Of a stretch of 56,598 bases of DNA, positions 55,737-56,598 are shown in pieces; position 1 is the stretch's first letter; each line of letters starts with the position of its first letter. A program made the translations under genes and the position numbers. Under the pieces are notes generated by a model. It ran no database searches, was not told the DNA's origin, and saw only the letters and a list, made by a program, of their open reading frames with translations. Origin of the DNA: an uncultured Alphaproteobacteria bacterium (lineage in GTDB: Bacteria; Pseudomonadota; Alphaproteobacteria; RF32; CAG-239); contig CASFQO010000007.1 in the NCBI GenBank assembly GCA_949297145.1, forward strand, positions 1 through 56,598, given 5' to 3'.

Positions 55737-56036
55737 ATGGAACCGTGGCAAAATATAATTTGCATCTATTTCGGCATAGAAATACTTTTATGCCTCTACA
55801 CACTTTTTAAGTATAACAAAGTGCAGAAACTATGTAAACAGAGCAAAGATTTCTCCCCGTTAAAAAAATTATTCTTTCAATTTATCCTATTATTCCTCCT
55901 GATATTAGCTGCCCTAGTGCTGCATCTCAGTTACTTAATGGGATCTATTTCATCTTCGTGGCCCATCTTAGTTGTTCTAGGATTAATGATAACAAGCATT
56001 TTCTCTTCAACAATCAAGACCACCAAAAAACAGTAA
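55737..56036 (+). CDS. small membrane protein
   Basis: 99 residues with three hydrophobic segments (IICIYFGIEILLCLYTLF; FILLFLLILAALVLHLSYLM; WPILVVLGLMITSIFSS). Not recognised; the ATG lacks a clear ribosome binding site. Terminator follows. Confidence 0.55.
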   Translation: MEPWQNIICIYFGIEILLCLYTLFKYNKVQKLCKQSKDFSPLKKLFFQFILLFLLILAALVLHLSYLMGSISSSWPILVVLGLMITSIFSSTIKTTKKQ

Positions 56037-56048
56037 GTACCCATACAA

Positions 56049-56085
56049 AAAAGCTCAACCTCAAAAGAGATTGAGCTTTTATTTT
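56049..56085. terminator. bidirectional terminator
   Basis: AAAAGCTCAA/TTGAGCTTTT with inner CTC-AAAA-GAG, then ATTTTTT; sits between convergent genes. Confidence 0.85.
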
Positions 56086-56098
56086 TTGCCTGTTAATC

Positions 56099-56284
56099 TT
56101 ACGATTTTTGCACCATATCGTATGCCGCATAAATGGCCGACAAACCGACAATAATATAAACAATTCGTTCCAACATTGGCGCAAAACCTAAAAGCATATT
56201 AACTAAATTAAAATTAGCAACGCCAACCAATCCCCAGTTAATACCCCCGACTATTGTTAAAATAAGAGCTATTTTGCCTAACAT
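56099..56284 (-). CDS. DUF378-family small membrane protein
   Basis: 61 residues. ALILTIVGGINWGLVGVANF is the family hallmark (IGxINWGLVG) and the second segment (IVYIIVGLSAIYAAYDM) is also typical. Two helices; function unknown. ATG with GGAGAGG. Confidence 0.88.
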   Translation of the reverse strand: MLGKIALILTIVGGINWGLVGVANFNLVNMLLGFAPMLERIVYIIVGLSAIYAAYDMVQKS

Positions 56285-56466
56285 ATTACCTCTCCTAAAA
56301 TATCATAACAATTTTTATGTATTAATGATAAAAAATTTTTCAAGCTATCCTTTTGACTTAAAAAAGGCACCTATTTCACACTAAACATAGAGAATTGCTC
56401 AACTCAGATAAATTAAGAAAAGACCATTCAACCTCCGCCCTCTCTTAATACATTAGCGATAGATAT
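56285..56466. other. gene-free stretch next to the IS end
   Basis: A/T-rich, no gene. It contains the boundary between the chromosome and the IS200/IS605-like element to the right. Confidence 0.35.
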
Positions 56467-56484
56467 CCCCGGGTAAACCCGGGG
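56467..56484. repeat. subterminal hairpin of an IS200/IS605-like element
   Basis: CCCCGGG-TAAA-CCCGGGG, a perfect 7-bp hairpin, 33 bases beyond the transposase stop. IS200/IS605 elements are cut at sites next to such hairpins rather than at inverted repeats. Confidence 0.55.
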
Positions 56485-56491
56485 TTCTTGG

Positions 56492-56516
56492 AAAGGCACC
56501 ATTAAGGTGCCTTTCT
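56492..56516 (-). terminator. terminator of the IS transposase gene
   Basis: AAAGGCACC-ATTAA-GGTGCCTTT hairpin just after the stop codon; its T-run is better on the plus strand (TTTC), so direction is uncertain. Confidence 0.6.
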
Positions 56517-56598
56517 TTACAACTCCAAATGGAGTTGACCTAAATCCCTTTGTCCTTGATACTTTACATAATTTTTAATTACTTCTTCATTCGCACCA
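56517..56598 (-). mobile_element. 3' end of an IS200/IS605-like TnpA gene (cut by the window edge)
   Basis: The last 26 codons read GANEEVIKNYVKYQGQRDLG and QLHLEL, then stop. This resembles the C-terminal helix of IS200-type transposases (pattern V-T-x-E-x-I-x-x-Y-I-x-x-Q). With the GC-rich hairpin behind it the identification is reasonable, but only the tail is visible. Confidence 0.55.

Overview
The window looks like chromosomal DNA of a low-GC, host-associated (probably intestinal) alphaproteobacterium living with little or no oxygen. Three things point there: the tRNA-Trp / secE / nusG association typical of Alphaproteobacteria, here pulled apart by an insertion; an oxygen-sensitive class III ribonucleotide reductase (nrdD/nrdG) and a Pta-AckA acetate pathway; and an autotransporter of alphaproteobacterial style. 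The lineage is inferred from gene content, not from a phylogeny.

Region 1 (66-about 12480) is a mobile island at the 3' end of tRNA-Trp. Next to the tRNA is a large serine recombinase whose last codons are made of tRNA sequence. Then come a short serine recombinase translationally coupled to a filamentous-phage/plasmid-type replication initiator, a cargo autotransporter with a long structured leader, an alpha/beta-hydrolase lipoprotein, a Cys-rich secreted peptide, a minimal tyrosine recombinase preceded by four copies of a 9-bp repeat, an ImmR/ImmA-like regulator-protease pair, a candidate small RNA, two tiny genes and several orphan genes. secE and nusG follow at 12632, with their own promoter and without the usual rplK operon behind them.

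Region 2 (12632-26320) holds conserved housekeeping genes: secE, nusG, rpsU, serS and gyrB, two HD-domain hydrolases, and an operon with a membrane-anchored AMMECR1-like protein and an M49-like zinc peptidase. It ends with the anaerobic nucleotide reductase operon. NrdD is split there: the catalytic subunit stops after its zinc site, and the glycyl-radical segment is a separate 77-residue protein between nrdD and nrdG. Two NrdR-like boxes lie upstream of nrdD.

Region 3 (26716-48446) carries a HAD hydrolase, lepA, a PerM-like AI-2E family protein with a DUF2066 partner, pta-ackA, an OmpA-like lipoprotein, typA, a PfkB kinase, a split ChrA pair, three-gene transhydrogenase (pntAA-pntAB-pntB), a TetR regulator, and mpl-ldcA for murein peptide recycling.

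Region 4 (48436-end) has an M50-like membrane protein, a GNAT acetyltransferase behind an Arg/Leu-rich leader peptide and terminator (candidate attenuator), an AstE/AspA-like deacylase, an NSS transporter, trpS, small membrane proteins, and at the right edge the end of an IS200/IS605-like transposase.

Most transcription units end in clear hairpin plus U-run terminators. I saw no rRNA, no CRISPR array and no second tRNA.
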